DNA from: Deltaproteobacteria bacterium
GTDB lineage: Bacteria > Bdellovibrionota_B > Oligoflexia > Oligoflexales > Bog-1112
Assembly: GCA_016186945.1 (NCBI GenBank)
Contig: JACPKR010000041.1
Coordinates: 10,115-74,114, forward strand
Direction of reading: 5' to 3'
DNA: 64,000 nt
Shown here: in pieces, positions 51,273 to 60,476 of the stretch
Layout of the letters: every line of letters begins with the position of its first letter
Position numbering within the stretch: position 1 is the first letter of the stretch
Translations under genes and position numbers: made by a program
The notes under the pieces: model-generated
The model's input: the letters and a program-made list of their open reading frames with translations, nothing else
What the model was told of the DNA's origin: nothing
Databases searched by the model: none

Positions 51273-51439
51273 TATAGTATTTGGGAAAAAGAATTTGTGG
51301 AGAGGACCTTTTTTGAAAAAAAGTTCCCCTCCACACCTCCCCCCAAAAAACTTTAAATACTGAAGTTTTTGAAAAGGGGGTTGGGGAAATAACTTTTTTC
51401 AAAAAGTTTGTCCCCAAATTAATTATCTTGAACACTATA
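51273..51439 (+). repeat. Family A repeat (167 bp) overlapping the gmhA stop
   Basis: Canonical copy without the nested palindrome: TATAGTATTTGGG to GAACACTATA. Its right end, read on the minus strand, supplies the last codons (SVQDN and stop) of gmhA. Confidence 0.9.
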
Positions 51440-52015
51440 GTTCTTGAACATGGCAGTTTCAATGAGTTCACAGATGATATGGCCGAGCAGGATGTGGCCT
51501 TCCTGAATACGCGGAGTATCGCTGGAGGGAACTTTAAGCATCATATCTGCTTTCTTCCCAAGCAGGCCGCCACCCATCCCTGTCATCCCGATGCTAATCA
51601 TGTCGAGGCGTTTTGCGGTCTCAACGGCATTGAGAATGTTCTGTGAATTCCCGGAAGTCGAGATGGCAAAGAGGATGTCACCAGGTCGCCCCATGGCTTC
51701 CACAAGACGGGAGTAGACTTCGTTATACGAATAATCGTTAGCTACCGCTGTGAGATAGGAAGTGTTGACATGGAGGGCTTCTCCAAAGAGCGGCTTGCGA
51801 TCAAAATAGTAGCGCCCTGACAATTCCGCTGCCAAGTGCTGGGCATCAGCGGCGCTGCCTCCATTCCCTGCGAAGAGAACCTTGCCTCCTTCGCTCAAAG
51901 ATTTCACACAAGCTTGCGCAGATTTTTCCACGAGGGAGATAAGTTCCCGATCGTTAGCGATCGCCTGCTTGACGCTCACCGCTTCCTTCAGTCTGCGTTC
52001 AATTGTATCCTTCAT
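51419..52015 (-). CDS. gmhA: Phosphoheptose isomerase (sedoheptulose 7-phosphate isomerase)
   Basis: First step of ADP-heptose synthesis for the lipopolysaccharide inner core. The 198-residue SIS-fold protein has LFAGNGGSAADAQHLAAELSG, FGEALHVNTSYLTAVANDY, AISTSGNSQNILNAV and TPRIQEGHILLGHIICELIE (the family's Gln-Glu-His catalytic stretch). The last five codons and stop lie in a family A repeat. It implies that the organism makes heptose-containing LPS. Confidence 0.93.
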   Translation of the reverse strand: MKDTIERRLKEAVSVKQAIANDRELISLVEKSAQACVKSLSEGGKVLFAGNGGSAADAQHLAAELSGRYYFDRKPLFGEALHVNTSYLTAVANDYSYNEVYSRLVEAMGRPGDILFAISTSGNSQNILNAVETAKRLDMISIGMTGMGGGLLGKKADMMLKVPSSDTPRIQEGHILLGHIICELIETAMFKNYSVQDN

Positions 52016-52056
52016 TATGATAACCTTCCCCTTCTTATCCTTATGGGAGACGATCC

Positions 52057-53661
52057 TTGCAAAAGCGAAAAGTTTTAGCCGTTGTCATGGACGGCGTTGG
52101 CGTGCGCAAAGAAACATTTGGCAACGCGGTGGCTTGGGCAGCCACGCCAGCCCTTGATTATCTTCGCAAACACGGCCTCTATACAACACTAAAAGCGCAT
52201 GGCCCGTGGGTGGGCCTTCCCTCGGAAGATGATATGGGAAATTCCGAAGTAGGCCATAATGCAATGGGAGCAGGGAGAATCTTCGGGCAAGGAGCCAAGC
52301 TTGTAAATGAAAGTCTGCAACACGGCACTTTGTTTGCGGGAGAGGTGTGGGGGAAGGCAATTAAGCAAGGGAAACATCATTCCCTACATTTTATCGGCCT
52401 GCTCTCGGACGGCAATGTTCACAGCCATGAGAAACATCTCTTTGCCCTCATCCGACAAGCCGTTCGGGAGGGGGTGACGCGTATCCGCCTTCATACGCTA
52501 TTGGATGGACGTGATGTTGGCGAACGGTCGGGGGAAATCTACGCAGAGCGTTTGCGCGCGGTCATCGAGCCGCTGAATAAGGCAGGTGCTGACATACGGG
52601 TTGCGTCCGGCGGTGGGCGTATGCTGGTGACGATGGACCGTTACAAGGCGGATTGGACAATTGTGGAGCGCGGATGGAAAGCTCATGTGTTGGGGGAGGC
52701 TGAGCATCAATGCCCCAGTTTGGAAGCTGCCCTGCAGGAATTTCGCAAAGATCCCTTGCTTAGCGACCAATTTCTTCCCGCTTTCGTGATCACGGAAAAC
52801 GGGAAGCCGGTGGGACCGATACGAGATGGGGACGCAGTGATTTTGTTTAACTTCCGGGGGGATCGAGCGCTGGAAATTTCCCAGGCGTTTGAGGAGGAAC
52901 ATTTTACCCCCTTCGATCGTAAGCACCGACCGGATGTATTTTTTGCAGGAATCTTGCAATATGATGGGGACTTGCAGATACCTAAGCATTACCTCGTCCC
53001 TCCTCCTGCGATAGATCATACGCTTTCCGAATACCTGGTATCCCTTAATGTCCGTCAATTTGCGTGCAGTGAAACGCAGAAATTCGGGCATGTGACCTAC
53101 TTCTGGAACGGTAACCGCTCCGGTTACTTCGACCGCTCTCTGGAAGAGTACCTGGAAATTCCGTCCGATAATATTCCCTTTGAAAAGAAGCCTTGGATGA
53201 AGGCACACGAAATTACGGAAGAAACCATAAAACGCATGGGCAAAGACACCTTCGACTTCGGACGCCTCAACTATGCCAACGCTGATATGGTAGGTCACAC
53301 GGGGGATTTCGAAGCCACAATTGTAGCGGTTGCCACTGTTGACCTCATGGTAAAACGCCTCATTCGGGCGGCTGGAGAGACGGGCACCATCCTCCTTGTT
53401 AGCGCAGATCATGGGAACGCCGATGACATGTTTGAAAGTGGCAAAGGACACTCGCGCCCGCCTCTCGATCAACGCCCTCGCGCCAAGACCTCGCATACTT
53501 TAGCTCCTGTGCCTTGCTACATTTTCGACCCGCTCGGCATGCAGGGCCGCTCAATTGCGGCTGAAGGAGAGGGAAGCCTGGCTAATATTGCAAACACGGT
53601 GCTTGACCTTCTGGGCTTGGAGCAGAGGGCGCTGTATGAACCAAGTCTTCTGCGGTCGTAG
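52057..53661 (+). CDS. gpmI: 2,3-bisphosphoglycerate-independent phosphoglycerate mutase
   Basis: Interconverts 3- and 2-phosphoglycerate in glycolysis. Alkaline-phosphatase superfamily: VLAVVMDGVGVRKETFGNA (metal Asp), DDMGNSEVGHNAMGAG (phospho-Ser in NSEVGHN), LLSDGNVHSHEKHL, LLDGRDVGERSGE, RFDRALEI-type NFRGDRALEI, NYANADMVGHTGDF and LLVSADHGNADDM (metal His/Asp). The start is TTG with GGGAGA seven bases before it. At 534 residues it is slightly longer than usual. Confidence 0.93.
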   Translation: MQKRKVLAVVMDGVGVRKETFGNAVAWAATPALDYLRKHGLYTTLKAHGPWVGLPSEDDMGNSEVGHNAMGAGRIFGQGAKLVNESLQHGTLFAGEVWGKAIKQGKHHSLHFIGLLSDGNVHSHEKHLFALIRQAVREGVTRIRLHTLLDGRDVGERSGEIYAERLRAVIEPLNKAGADIRVASGGGRMLVTMDRYKADWTIVERGWKAHVLGEAEHQCPSLEAALQEFRKDPLLSDQFLPAFVITENGKPVGPIRDGDAVILFNFRGDRALEISQAFEEEHFTPFDRKHRPDVFFAGILQYDGDLQIPKHYLVPPPAIDHTLSEYLVSLNVRQFACSETQKFGHVTYFWNGNRSGYFDRSLEEYLEIPSDNIPFEKKPWMKAHEITEETIKRMGKDTFDFGRLNYANADMVGHTGDFEATIVAVATVDLMVKRLIRAAGETGTILLVSADHGNADDMFESGKGHSRPPLDQRPRAKTSHTLAPVPCYIFDPLGMQGRSIAAEGEGSLANIANTVLDLLGLEQRALYEPSLLRS

Positions 53662-53669
53662 GCATTGGT

Positions 53670-54758
53670 TCAGGTCTCGGGGGTTTTTGTTTCGAGTAAC
53701 TTTCCGACATAGGTCAAAAGCCCTACAACCAAAACTACGAGGATAGATTTTGTCCACGATAGGTCCTTAAGCAGAAGGACAAGAATGGCTAGAAACAGCC
53801 CCATTAAGAAGAGATTTTGGGCCCAGCGTTTTTCGTTCGCCGAAATCGGAGGATCAAACTTCTTTTCACAGATATGTTTCACCACAGATTCCAAACCACG
53901 GGGACGGAATCCAGGTCGCGCCCACCAGACTTTGAACTTGTCGAAGACATACGGCGCCCGCCAAGTGTCGGCCAACAGATCGGCAAAATAGTGGAACTGG
54001 GTGCGCAGCGGGTTCCACGAATTTAGCGGAACGGTGACACCATAAATCGGCTCTTCTTCCTCTTTTTGAAACGTGCCAAAAAGGCGATCCCAGATGATCA
54101 AGGTTCCCGCATAATTTTTGTCGAGGTACTTAGGATTTCTGCCATGGTGGACGCGGTGGTGCGACGGAGTGTTAAAGACAAATTCGAAGTAGGGATGAAA
54201 ACGCCCCAGCAACCGAGTGTGAACCCAGAACTGATAGGTGGTATTGAGCGAACTTAATGCTAAAAACCAAAGCGGGGGAAAACCGATCAAGGCAAGGGGC
54301 AGGTAGAATACGAATGAAAATGTTTCCTGCAACATCCCCTGACGGAGCGCTGTCGAAAGATTGTACTCCTCACTGGAATGATGCACGATATGAGTCGCCC
54401 AACCAAAGTTAATCTCATGTGCCATGCGATGAAACCAGTAATAACAACAGTCCACTGCCAAAAACAACCCAAGCGCCGACACCAACTTCTCCCCCGGAGA
54501 GATACCAGAAAAATTCAAAACGCCATGCTGAGTTTGAATATAACCGTAGGCTAGCAGAAAGAACGATTTCATGAAGAGAAGAAAGAACTGCTGAAAAATA
54601 CCACAAGTAAGGCTGCTTATGGAATCGTTAAGCCGATACAGTTCACGCCCCTTCTTCCAGCTAATCCAGGCCTCCACGACGACAGCAAGTAAAAAAAACG
54701 GTATGGAAATTTTCACGTAGTTTATGGTTAGGATTGTATCCAAGAATTCGTTGAGCAT
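53670..54758 (-). CDS. Sterol desaturase/fatty acid hydroxylase family membrane enzyme
   Basis: Di-iron oxygenase in the membrane. It has three to five membrane segments at the N-terminal half and the His boxes HRMAH, HHSSEEYN and HHRVHHG. ATG at 54758 with AAAGGAG upstream gives 362 residues. Together with the SDR gene that precedes it on the strand (37 bases apart) it may modify a lipid. Substrate unknown. Confidence 0.87.
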   Translation of the reverse strand: MLNEFLDTILTINYVKISIPFFLLAVVVEAWISWKKGRELYRLNDSISSLTCGIFQQFFLLFMKSFFLLAYGYIQTQHGVLNFSGISPGEKLVSALGLFLAVDCCYYWFHRMAHEINFGWATHIVHHSSEEYNLSTALRQGMLQETFSFVFYLPLALIGFPPLWFLALSSLNTTYQFWVHTRLLGRFHPYFEFVFNTPSHHRVHHGRNPKYLDKNYAGTLIIWDRLFGTFQKEEEEPIYGVTVPLNSWNPLRTQFHYFADLLADTWRAPYVFDKFKVWWARPGFRPRGLESVVKHICEKKFDPPISANEKRWAQNLFLMGLFLAILVLLLKDLSWTKSILVVLVVGLLTYVGKLLETKTPET

Positions 54759-54795
54759 TGAGTCTCCTTTCCGTAGAAAGTCCGGTGCGTTCAAT

Positions 54796-55518
54796 TCATA
54801 TCCGCCCTGGTACCGAAATCAGCGATCCGGTGACTCCCCCCATCTCATCACTTAACAGCGAAACGATGGCCCCGCCAAGGCTAGAGAGCGGGACCCAACG
54901 ACTAAAGTCTTCTTGCGGCATTGCATCGCGATTTGCCGGAGTGTCAATAACAGTCGGAAGGACGGCATTTACGGTGATGTTGCAGATGCTAAGTTCCTTA
55001 GCCAAACACGTTGTTAAAAAATTGATCGCGCCCTTGCTGGCCAGGTAGAGACTCACTCCCTGATCCCCGACTCCTTTGGTTGCGTGCGAGGACACGAAGA
55101 TAATGCGGCCGAAACTAGCCCTTTTCATGATCCCGATCACCGATCGACTGAGTAACCAGCAACTCTTTAAATTGCTGTCGAAAAGCGTTCGGTAGTCGTC
55201 TTCCGTACTGTCTTCGATCAGCCTGTAGCGAAACGTTCCGGCGGCATTGATCAACGCGTCGATCGAGCCAAGGGACTCGCCGGCTTGTTTCGTCATCGCC
55301 GCAACGTCGTGAGCATTCGCGAGATCTCCCGTTAGAACAAGGTGGTGGGAAGGGGCGAAGGATAGATTCGCTAGATGATCATCGAGGCTTCGTTTCTCCA
55401 GCTCGGTGCGACATAACGAAACGACGTGGCGTCGCTGTTTGAGCAGCTCCTTTACCAAATGCTGACCAAGACTTCCCGCAGCCCCTGCGACAACTACGGT
55501 TTTAACACGATTAAGCAT
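54796..55518 (-). CDS. Short-chain dehydrogenase/reductase (SDR)
   Basis: A 240-residue NAD(P)-dependent oxidoreductase. Cofactor-binding VVVAGAAGSLGQHL is at the N-terminus, then DALINAAGTF (NAG-like), IIFVSSHATKG (catalytic Ser) and SLYLASKGAINF (Tyr-x3-Lys). FabG-like, so a keto-acyl or keto-lipid reduction is possible. It is followed on the strand by the hydroxylase, with which it probably forms an operon. Confidence 0.87.
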   Translation of the reverse strand: MLNRVKTVVVAGAAGSLGQHLVKELLKQRRHVVSLCRTELEKRSLDDHLANLSFAPSHHLVLTGDLANAHDVAAMTKQAGESLGSIDALINAAGTFRYRLIEDSTEDDYRTLFDSNLKSCWLLSRSVIGIMKRASFGRIIFVSSHATKGVGDQGVSLYLASKGAINFLTTCLAKELSICNITVNAVLPTVIDTPANRDAMPQEDFSRWVPLSSLGGAIVSLLSDEMGGVTGSLISVPGRI

Positions 55519-55604
55519 AAGTTCTCCCGTTCGGTAGCAAACATTCCCGCGAAAATTATCAGTAATCTTCGCAGTTCACTTCGTTTGATTCAAGCGTCTC
55601 TTGT

Positions 55605-55704
55605 AGCAAGGAGGGGAGTTTGAGGGTAAACTTCGCAGATGCTTTCCCTCAAGGGAGTTCCTGGAGGAAGCAGCTGCGCAGTTTCTTCCAAACCACCTCC
55701 TTGC
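55605..55704 (+). repeat. Two family B hairpins in tandem
   Basis: The first variant hairpin is TTTGAGGGTAAAC...GCTTTCCCTCAA, followed directly by a second, GGAGGAAGCAGCTGCGCAGTTTCTTCC, and AAACCACCTCCTTGC. It fills the space between the SDR start and mazG. Confidence 0.75.
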
Positions 55705-55730
55705 TCCCAGTAAATCCATCGAGGTTTTCC

Positions 55731-56543
55731 ATGATTTCAAACGATAAGACGATACAACACGAATTTTCTGCGTTCTGCTCTCTCATCGCCCGGCTTCGCG
55801 ATCCGGAAAAAGGTTGCCCTTGGGATTTGAAACAGACGCACGAAACCTTAGCTAAACATATGATTGAAGAAGCCTACGAGGCATGCACAGCCTTGGAAGG
55901 AGGCAAGCCCAAGGAAATCTGCGATGAATTGGGGGATGTCCTCCTGCAAGTTGTTCTCAACGCTCAACTCGGGGTCGATGCAGGCACCTTTTCTATCAGA
56001 GATGTCATTAGCGCCATTCATAATAAAATCGTGCGGCGCCATCCTCACGTCTTTGGAAGTGAGGAGGAGCAAAAACGGCGCGAACTTTCCCAGATCATGA
56101 GTCGCTGGCAGGAAATCAAGGAAGAGGAAAACGGGGCGAAAGCCGAGGACTCCGTCATGAAGGCCCGGGGAGTGTACAAAACGTATCCCGCTAGTGTGCA
56201 AGCTTACAAAGTAGGAAAAGTGGCTCATTCCGTGGGCTTCGATTGGGACGAGCCAGGGGAGGTATGGGAGCAAGTGTCTCGCGAGTTTCGTGAACTTCAA
56301 GACGAGTGGGAACAAGCGGAGAAAGATCTACAGAAGGTACACGAGGAAATCGGAGACCTCTACTTCACCCTCGCCCAACTTTGTCGTCACTTAGGTTGGG
56401 AGCCTGAACTCGTTGCCTTCAAAGCCAACCAGAAGTTTCTCTCTCGGTTTGAAAAGATGGAAGCCCTATCAAAGGGAAAACCCCTAGCCCAACTGACTAA
56501 GGATGAATGGGAAGAACTTTGGAAGAGCGTCAAGACAAGCTGA
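55731..56543 (+). CDS. mazG: Nucleoside triphosphate pyrophosphohydrolase MazG
   Basis: Hydrolyses NTPs to NMP and pyrophosphate and so can clear damaged nucleotides or lower (p)ppGpp precursor levels. The 270-residue product has two MazG-type units: LRDPEKGCPWDLKQTHETL, IEEAYEACTALE and DELGDVLLQVVLNAQL, then IGDLYFTLAQLCRHLGW. ATG at 55731 is used; upstream the frame runs through family B repeats. GAGG lies before it. Confidence 0.92.
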   Translation: MISNDKTIQHEFSAFCSLIARLRDPEKGCPWDLKQTHETLAKHMIEEAYEACTALEGGKPKEICDELGDVLLQVVLNAQLGVDAGTFSIRDVISAIHNKIVRRHPHVFGSEEEQKRRELSQIMSRWQEIKEEENGAKAEDSVMKARGVYKTYPASVQAYKVGKVAHSVGFDWDEPGEVWEQVSREFRELQDEWEQAEKDLQKVHEEIGDLYFTLAQLCRHLGWEPELVAFKANQKFLSRFEKMEALSKGKPLAQLTKDEWEELWKSVKTS

Positions 56544-56547
56544 CCAC

Positions 56548-56672
56548 GTAATGCGTAAGCCACTTGGGGCAAATAGGGAGAGGGGGGTTTGGGGGGGCGA
56601 GGGAACCGTCGCTCCCCCAAGGGATTTCTTGGAGGAACCAGCTGCGCAGTTTCCTCCGAACCACCTCAGCCC
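56548..56672 (-). repeat. Family B repeat, nearly full length, reversed
   Basis: GTAATGCGTAAGCCACTTGG starts at 56548, then come the C/G-rich arm and the core hairpin ending TTCCTCCGAACCACC. The right terminal repeat is lost. It lies between the convergent mazG and rpsT genes. Confidence 0.85.
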
Positions 56673-56685
56673 CGTAGGGTAGTGC

Positions 56686-56964
56686 TTACCCGTTTGCTTT
56701 CATCAATTTTGCCATACGAGCAATCCTTCGGGAGGAGTTATTCGCGTGAAGGATGCCCTTAGTAACAGCGCCAGAAAGTAGGGATTGCGCTTTTACAAAA
56801 TGCTTCTGCAATTCATCCTGTGTAAGCTTCCCCTCTTTCAAGGCCGCAGCAGAGGTGCGGAAGGTTTTAATTGCAGATTTAATTTGTGACAGAAAACTAC
56901 GGTTTCGTATGTTTCTCTTCACGTTCTGACGTGCTCGTTTTTTTGCCGAATCATGTGTTGCCAC
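56686..56964 (-). CDS. rpsT: 30S ribosomal protein S20
   Basis: A 92-residue basic protein: THDSAKKRARQNVKRNIRNRS and FVKAQSLLSGAVTKGILH are S20 signatures. GTG start with GAGGAG nine to ten bases upstream. Last gene of the ribosomal cluster rpsR-rpmB-orf-rpsT on the minus strand. Confidence 0.95.
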   Translation of the reverse strand: MATHDSAKKRARQNVKRNIRNRSFLSQIKSAIKTFRTSAAALKEGKLTQDELQKHFVKAQSLLSGAVTKGILHANNSSRRIARMAKLMKANG

Positions 56965-56967
56965 TGC

Positions 56968-57108
56968 TTAAGTCTCCTCTTTAGTCTTCCTGATTTTTTT
57001 CGGTGCTTTTTTGGCTGCAGTTATTTTTGCCTTCAGGGCAGCCTTCTTTTTTCTTTGGTTATTGCGCTGCCGAACTTTCGGTGTCAGTCGGTTATCACCT
57101 TTTCCCAT
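56968..57108 (-). CDS. Very small basic protein within the ribosomal gene cluster
   Basis: 46 residues, MGKGDNRLTPKVRQRNNQRK followed by an Ala/Lys-rich stretch. The ATG at 57108 has AAGGAAG upstream, and the gene sits three bases from rpsT and 17 from rpmB. Its composition and position suggest a ribosome-associated or RNA-binding protein, but I cannot identify the family. A longer frame exists upstream but runs into rpmB. Confidence 0.6.
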   Translation of the reverse strand: MGKGDNRLTPKVRQRNNQRKKKAALKAKITAAKKAPKKIRKTKEET

Positions 57109-57125
57109 GAACACTTCCTTCCTCT

Positions 57126-57356
57126 CTATCTCAACTTGAGTCCGATTTTTTTCGCGAAACGGTCCAGCCCGACCTTGTCGATGGTACGCATTGCTGATGT
57201 TGAAATGCGAAGGCTTACAAAGCGCTTCAAGCTTTCCGACCACAGCCGTTTCTTTTGTAGGTTAGGCAGGAAACGATGCTTGCTCTTAATGTTTGAGTGG
57301 CTGACTCGATGCCCCACCTGTATTGTTTTTCCAGTTAATTCACAAACCCGTGACAT
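57126..57356 (-). CDS. rpmB: 50S ribosomal protein L28
   Basis: 76 residues: [38 protein letters not shown] and [20 protein letters not shown] match L28. The initial Met-Ser-Arg-Val-Cys has one of the zinc-ligand Cys, but the paired CxxC is not complete. Confidence 0.95.
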   Translation of the reverse strand: MSRVCELTGKTIQVGHRVSHSNIKSKHRFLPNLQKKRLWSESLKRFVSLRISTSAMRTIDKVGLDRFAKKIGLKLR

Positions 57357-57370
57357 GTTCGTCCTCTAGT

Positions 57371-57817
57371 TTAGGTTGATTCTTCTTCTTGTTCTTGATC
57401 CGGTTTCTCTGATCGTTCCGGTCTATCGTCTCTCTCGCGACGAGGTCCATCTCCCCTCATGGGGCCGCGTGTCCTCATGCTGGCTGAAACGAAAGTTTGG
57501 ATGATGTTCTGTAATTCACCTGCATACCCACGCTCAGTATCGTGCGAGATGGAGTAAGGGAGAAGACTTAAAAACCTGGCGCGTTTTATCGCAACGGCCA
57601 ATTTTCTCTGTTGTTCTTGTGTCGCGCCTGAAATACGACGGGGAATTATTTTCCCACGATCCGTGACGAATCGTCTGAGAACGTCAGGGTTTTTGTAGTC
57701 AATGATCAGTGCGGGGTCGAGCGTCCTCTTCTTGCGAAGTAGATTTCTCTTCTTTTTCTTGCGAAAATTGTCTTTTCCGTTGGTGTTGCCGTTGCGATCG
57801 AAATTGTTGGGTCTCAC
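57371..57817 (-). CDS. rpsR: 30S ribosomal protein S18 with charged C-terminal extension
   Basis: 148 residues, about twice the usual 75-90. The S18 core is [40 protein letters not shown] and [14 protein letters not shown]. The last 60 residues are a charged Arg/Asp/Glu tail ([20 protein letters not shown]). GTG start with AGGAGGA upstream. First gene of the cluster. Confidence 0.93.
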   Translation of the reverse strand: MRPNNFDRNGNTNGKDNFRKKKKRNLLRKKRTLDPALIIDYKNPDVLRRFVTDRGKIIPRRISGATQEQQRKLAVAIKRARFLSLLPYSISHDTERGYAGELQNIIQTFVSASMRTRGPMRGDGPRRERDDRPERSEKPDQEQEEEST

Positions 57818-58012
57818 AGATCCTCCTGGTAATTACCTTTCCCATCCAAAGGCCCCTTTTGGGTTCACCGCCGAAGCGGTAAGGGTTTCAGGAATTTCCC
57901 TCTAGTTTTATTAGCCTAGCATTGGAATTCTTTGGGGCTCTATCTTGAATTGAAGCTTTTACCTTATTTTGAACTCGCCTTCAACAATGGAAAAGAAGGG
58001 ATAGACGCACCG

Positions 58013-60241
58013 ATGTACAAAATAAAAGTCGCAGTTCCCGTTCCCACGGATAAGAGCTTTCTCTACCTGTGCTCCCAGCTGCCCCAGCCTGGAGTGAGAG
58101 TGAAGGTTCCGTTCGGAGAGCGTCTACTGATCGGCGTTGTTCTGGGAGAAGCAGAGGCGGCGGAAAACAAGGGTATGAAGCTCAAGGAAGTTGATGAAAT
58201 CATAGATGAAACACCTCTCCTTTCTCCTAGACTTCGCGCCCTCGCCGAGTGGATGAGCAGCTACTACCTCCACCCGCTGGGGGAAGTGTTTAAGGTTATG
58301 TTTCCCGCCAGTCGGACCAAGTCTCTGAGGGAGACCTACTCCCTAAAAGGTAACCCTCCGCTTTTATCCCAAGACTTTGTCACCCACATCTTTGCCCACA
58401 GGGCAAGCGTGACCAAGCAGACGCTTCGCAAAAAACTGCGGGGATGGCCTGGTCCTGACGGAGAAATTTTGTTCGGCGAGCTTTTGAAGATGGGGGTGGT
58501 GACTCTGAGTTCTGAGACCCTTCTTGCGGCAAAATCCGCGACATTGCCCGCCGAGCAGCTCGTGCCGGGAGTTTCTCAGATCCCCTCCTTGAACGAGGAG
58601 CAGGCAAAGCTTGTTGAAAGGATCGTGCTGGGGTTTTCCGATCTTCGTAAGCCTTTTCTGCTTCGCGGTGTCACAGGGTCAGGGAAAACCAGGGTCTATC
58701 TGTCACTCATTGAGAGGGTGAAGAAGCATTTCGGCGCCGATGTTCAGACCTTGCTCCTGGTGCCGGAGATTGCGTTAACACCGCAGGCCACACAGATTTT
58801 CGAGGAAAGTTTCCCTCGGCAGGTAGCGTTGGTTCACTCCGCTCTGACCGACTCGCAACGTTGGGCCGAGCTTATGCGCATTCATACGGGGAGCGCCCAG
58901 ATTCTGATCGGTCCCCGTTCGGCAGTCTTTGCTCCTTTCAGGCGCTTGAAGCTCGTCATAGTGGATGAAGAGCACGACGCCAGTTACAAGCAGAGCGCGG
59001 GTCTGTGTTACAGCGGACGTGACATCGCCGTTGTGAGAGCCAGGCTGGAAGATGCGGTCTGTCTGCTGGGGTCTGCGACTCCCTCGCTCGAATCGTTTCA
59101 CAACGCCAGGACCGGGAAGTACCAGCTGCTGGAACTTTCAGCCCGCGCTGTAGCCGTCCCGATGCCCAAGGTAACCCTGCTCCCGTGCCCTAAGATTAGC
59201 TCCAAGGAATCCCTGGAGGAGGAGCTTGATGACAACGTGTTTTTATCTGAGGAAGTCATTTCCGCTCTCCGTGAAAACCTCCAACGGGGGAAGCAGGCTA
59301 TAGTACTGGTCAACCGACGAGGCTACGCCTATTACCTTCTAGCCGGTGACCATCAGCCTGTGCAGTGCCCGCATTGCAGCGTTAGCCTTACCGTACACCG
59401 GAACAAAACCAAGCTGCTTTGCCATTATTGCGGATTTCAGACAGCAGTCAGGGAAGTTCTTAACGGCAACCCGGGGGCAAAGTTTACGGCAGTGGGAGTG
59501 GGAAGTCAGAAGGCTGAGCGTGTCCTCTGTAAAGCACTCCCTGAAGCCCGCATTGCACGCATGGACTCCGATGTTGTCGCGTCGAGAAGGAAGCTGCTGG
59601 CCATTCTGTCTGCCTTTCGCAAGCGCACACTCGACATCCTTGTCGGAACACAGATCCTTGCCAAGGGCCACGATTTTCCAAAAGTGGCGATAACTGTCGT
59701 AAGTGAATTTGACCGCACCATGGATTTTCCTGACTTTCGCGCAGGGGAACGTGCCTTCCAACTCATGGTGCAGGCTGCGGGGAGAGCGGGACGCTCCGGT
59801 GAGCAGGGAGAGGTCTTCCTCCAAAGCAACAAGGGCATGCACCCGCTGATTCGTGACGCCCTCCAGCACGACTTCACGAATTTTGCATCGCGCGAACTTG
59901 CCAAGCGCCAATCCTTCGGATTTCCGCCGTTCGTGCATATGATCCGCATAGAACTTTCCTGTGAAGACCTGGCAAAATTGGAGCAGGCCTGCCTGAGGAT
60001 TTTGGACTGGGAACGGAACTATTTCGCAGACAACCGCGGCCTTCTTCTGGATTTGAAGGTGCTCGGGCCGACCCCTCCGCCTATCGAACGCATCAATCAG
60101 AAGTCGAGGCGCGTCCTGCTGGCCTCCTCAAAGCGATTTGCTCGGGTACACGAGTTTGCCCGACAGTTTTTGGCTAATTTTGAGCATCGCCTTAAAGGAG
60201 TGAAGATACAGGTTGATGTTGACCCGCAAAGTTTGATGTAA
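58013..60241 (+). CDS. priA: Primosomal protein N' (PriA helicase), one zinc site missing
   Basis: Restarts stalled replication forks. The 742-residue product, using ATG at 58013, has a 3'-DNA-binding N-terminus (VAVPVPTDKSFLYLC), Walker A LRGVTGSGKTRVYLSL, LLVPEIALTPQ, IVDEEHDASYKQ, GSATPSLES, CPHCSVSLTVHRNKTKLLCHYC and VQAAGRAGRSGEQGEV. Only four of the eight usual zinc Cys are present: the CPHC and CHYC pairs. The outer pairs (before CPHC, and in the usual PxxCPxCGS) are replaced by GDHQPVQ and REVLNGNPGAKFTA. An upstream TTG at 57932 is open but less likely. Confidence 0.93.
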   Translation: MYKIKVAVPVPTDKSFLYLCSQLPQPGVRVKVPFGERLLIGVVLGEAEAAENKGMKLKEVDEIIDETPLLSPRLRALAEWMSSYYLHPLGEVFKVMFPASRTKSLRETYSLKGNPPLLSQDFVTHIFAHRASVTKQTLRKKLRGWPGPDGEILFGELLKMGVVTLSSETLLAAKSATLPAEQLVPGVSQIPSLNEEQAKLVERIVLGFSDLRKPFLLRGVTGSGKTRVYLSLIERVKKHFGADVQTLLLVPEIALTPQATQIFEESFPRQVALVHSALTDSQRWAELMRIHTGSAQILIGPRSAVFAPFRRLKLVIVDEEHDASYKQSAGLCYSGRDIAVVRARLEDAVCLLGSATPSLESFHNARTGKYQLLELSARAVAVPMPKVTLLPCPKISSKESLEEELDDNVFLSEEVISALRENLQRGKQAIVLVNRRGYAYYLLAGDHQPVQCPHCSVSLTVHRNKTKLLCHYCGFQTAVREVLNGNPGAKFTAVGVGSQKAERVLCKALPEARIARMDSDVVASRRKLLAILSAFRKRTLDILVGTQILAKGHDFPKVAITVVSEFDRTMDFPDFRAGERAFQLMVQAAGRAGRSGEQGEVFLQSNKGMHPLIRDALQHDFTNFASRELAKRQSFGFPPFVHMIRIELSCEDLAKLEQACLRILDWERNYFADNRGLLLDLKVLGPTPPPIERINQKSRRVLLASSKRFARVHEFARQFLANFEHRLKGVKIQVDVDPQSLM

Positions 60242-60271
60242 GATATACCTTTGATGCGTATTGGCTTTATA

Positions 60272-60463
60272 TATAGTATTTGGGAAAAAGAATTTGTGGA
60301 GAGGACCTTTTTTGAAAAAAAGTTCCCCTCCACCGTCATCCCGCGGCTTGACCGCGGGATCCAACGGAGCAGCCTTCCTCGAACAAGTTGGATCCCGCGG
60401 TCAAGCCGCGGGATGACAGACTCGTAAAAGTTTGTCCCCAAATTGATTATCTTGAACACCATA
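60272..60463 (+). repeat. Family A repeat, deleted middle, with two family D palindromes in opposite orientation
   Basis: Left end TATAGTATTTGGG and right end GAACACCATA (one change from ACTATA). Palindromes at 60335-60363 and 60389-60418 face each other with CAGCCTTCCTCGAACAAG between. That spacer is shared with the composite repeat at 31345-31370. The right hairpin of family A is absent. Confidence 0.85.
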
Positions 60464-60476
60464 GAAAGATGGAACA

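Noticed and set aside
52498-53496. 332-residue minus-strand frame
   Set aside because: It is wholly antisense to gpmI, whose motifs are complete, and shows no domain.
59339-59938. 199-residue minus-strand frame
   Set aside because: Antisense to the PriA C-terminal part; no support.
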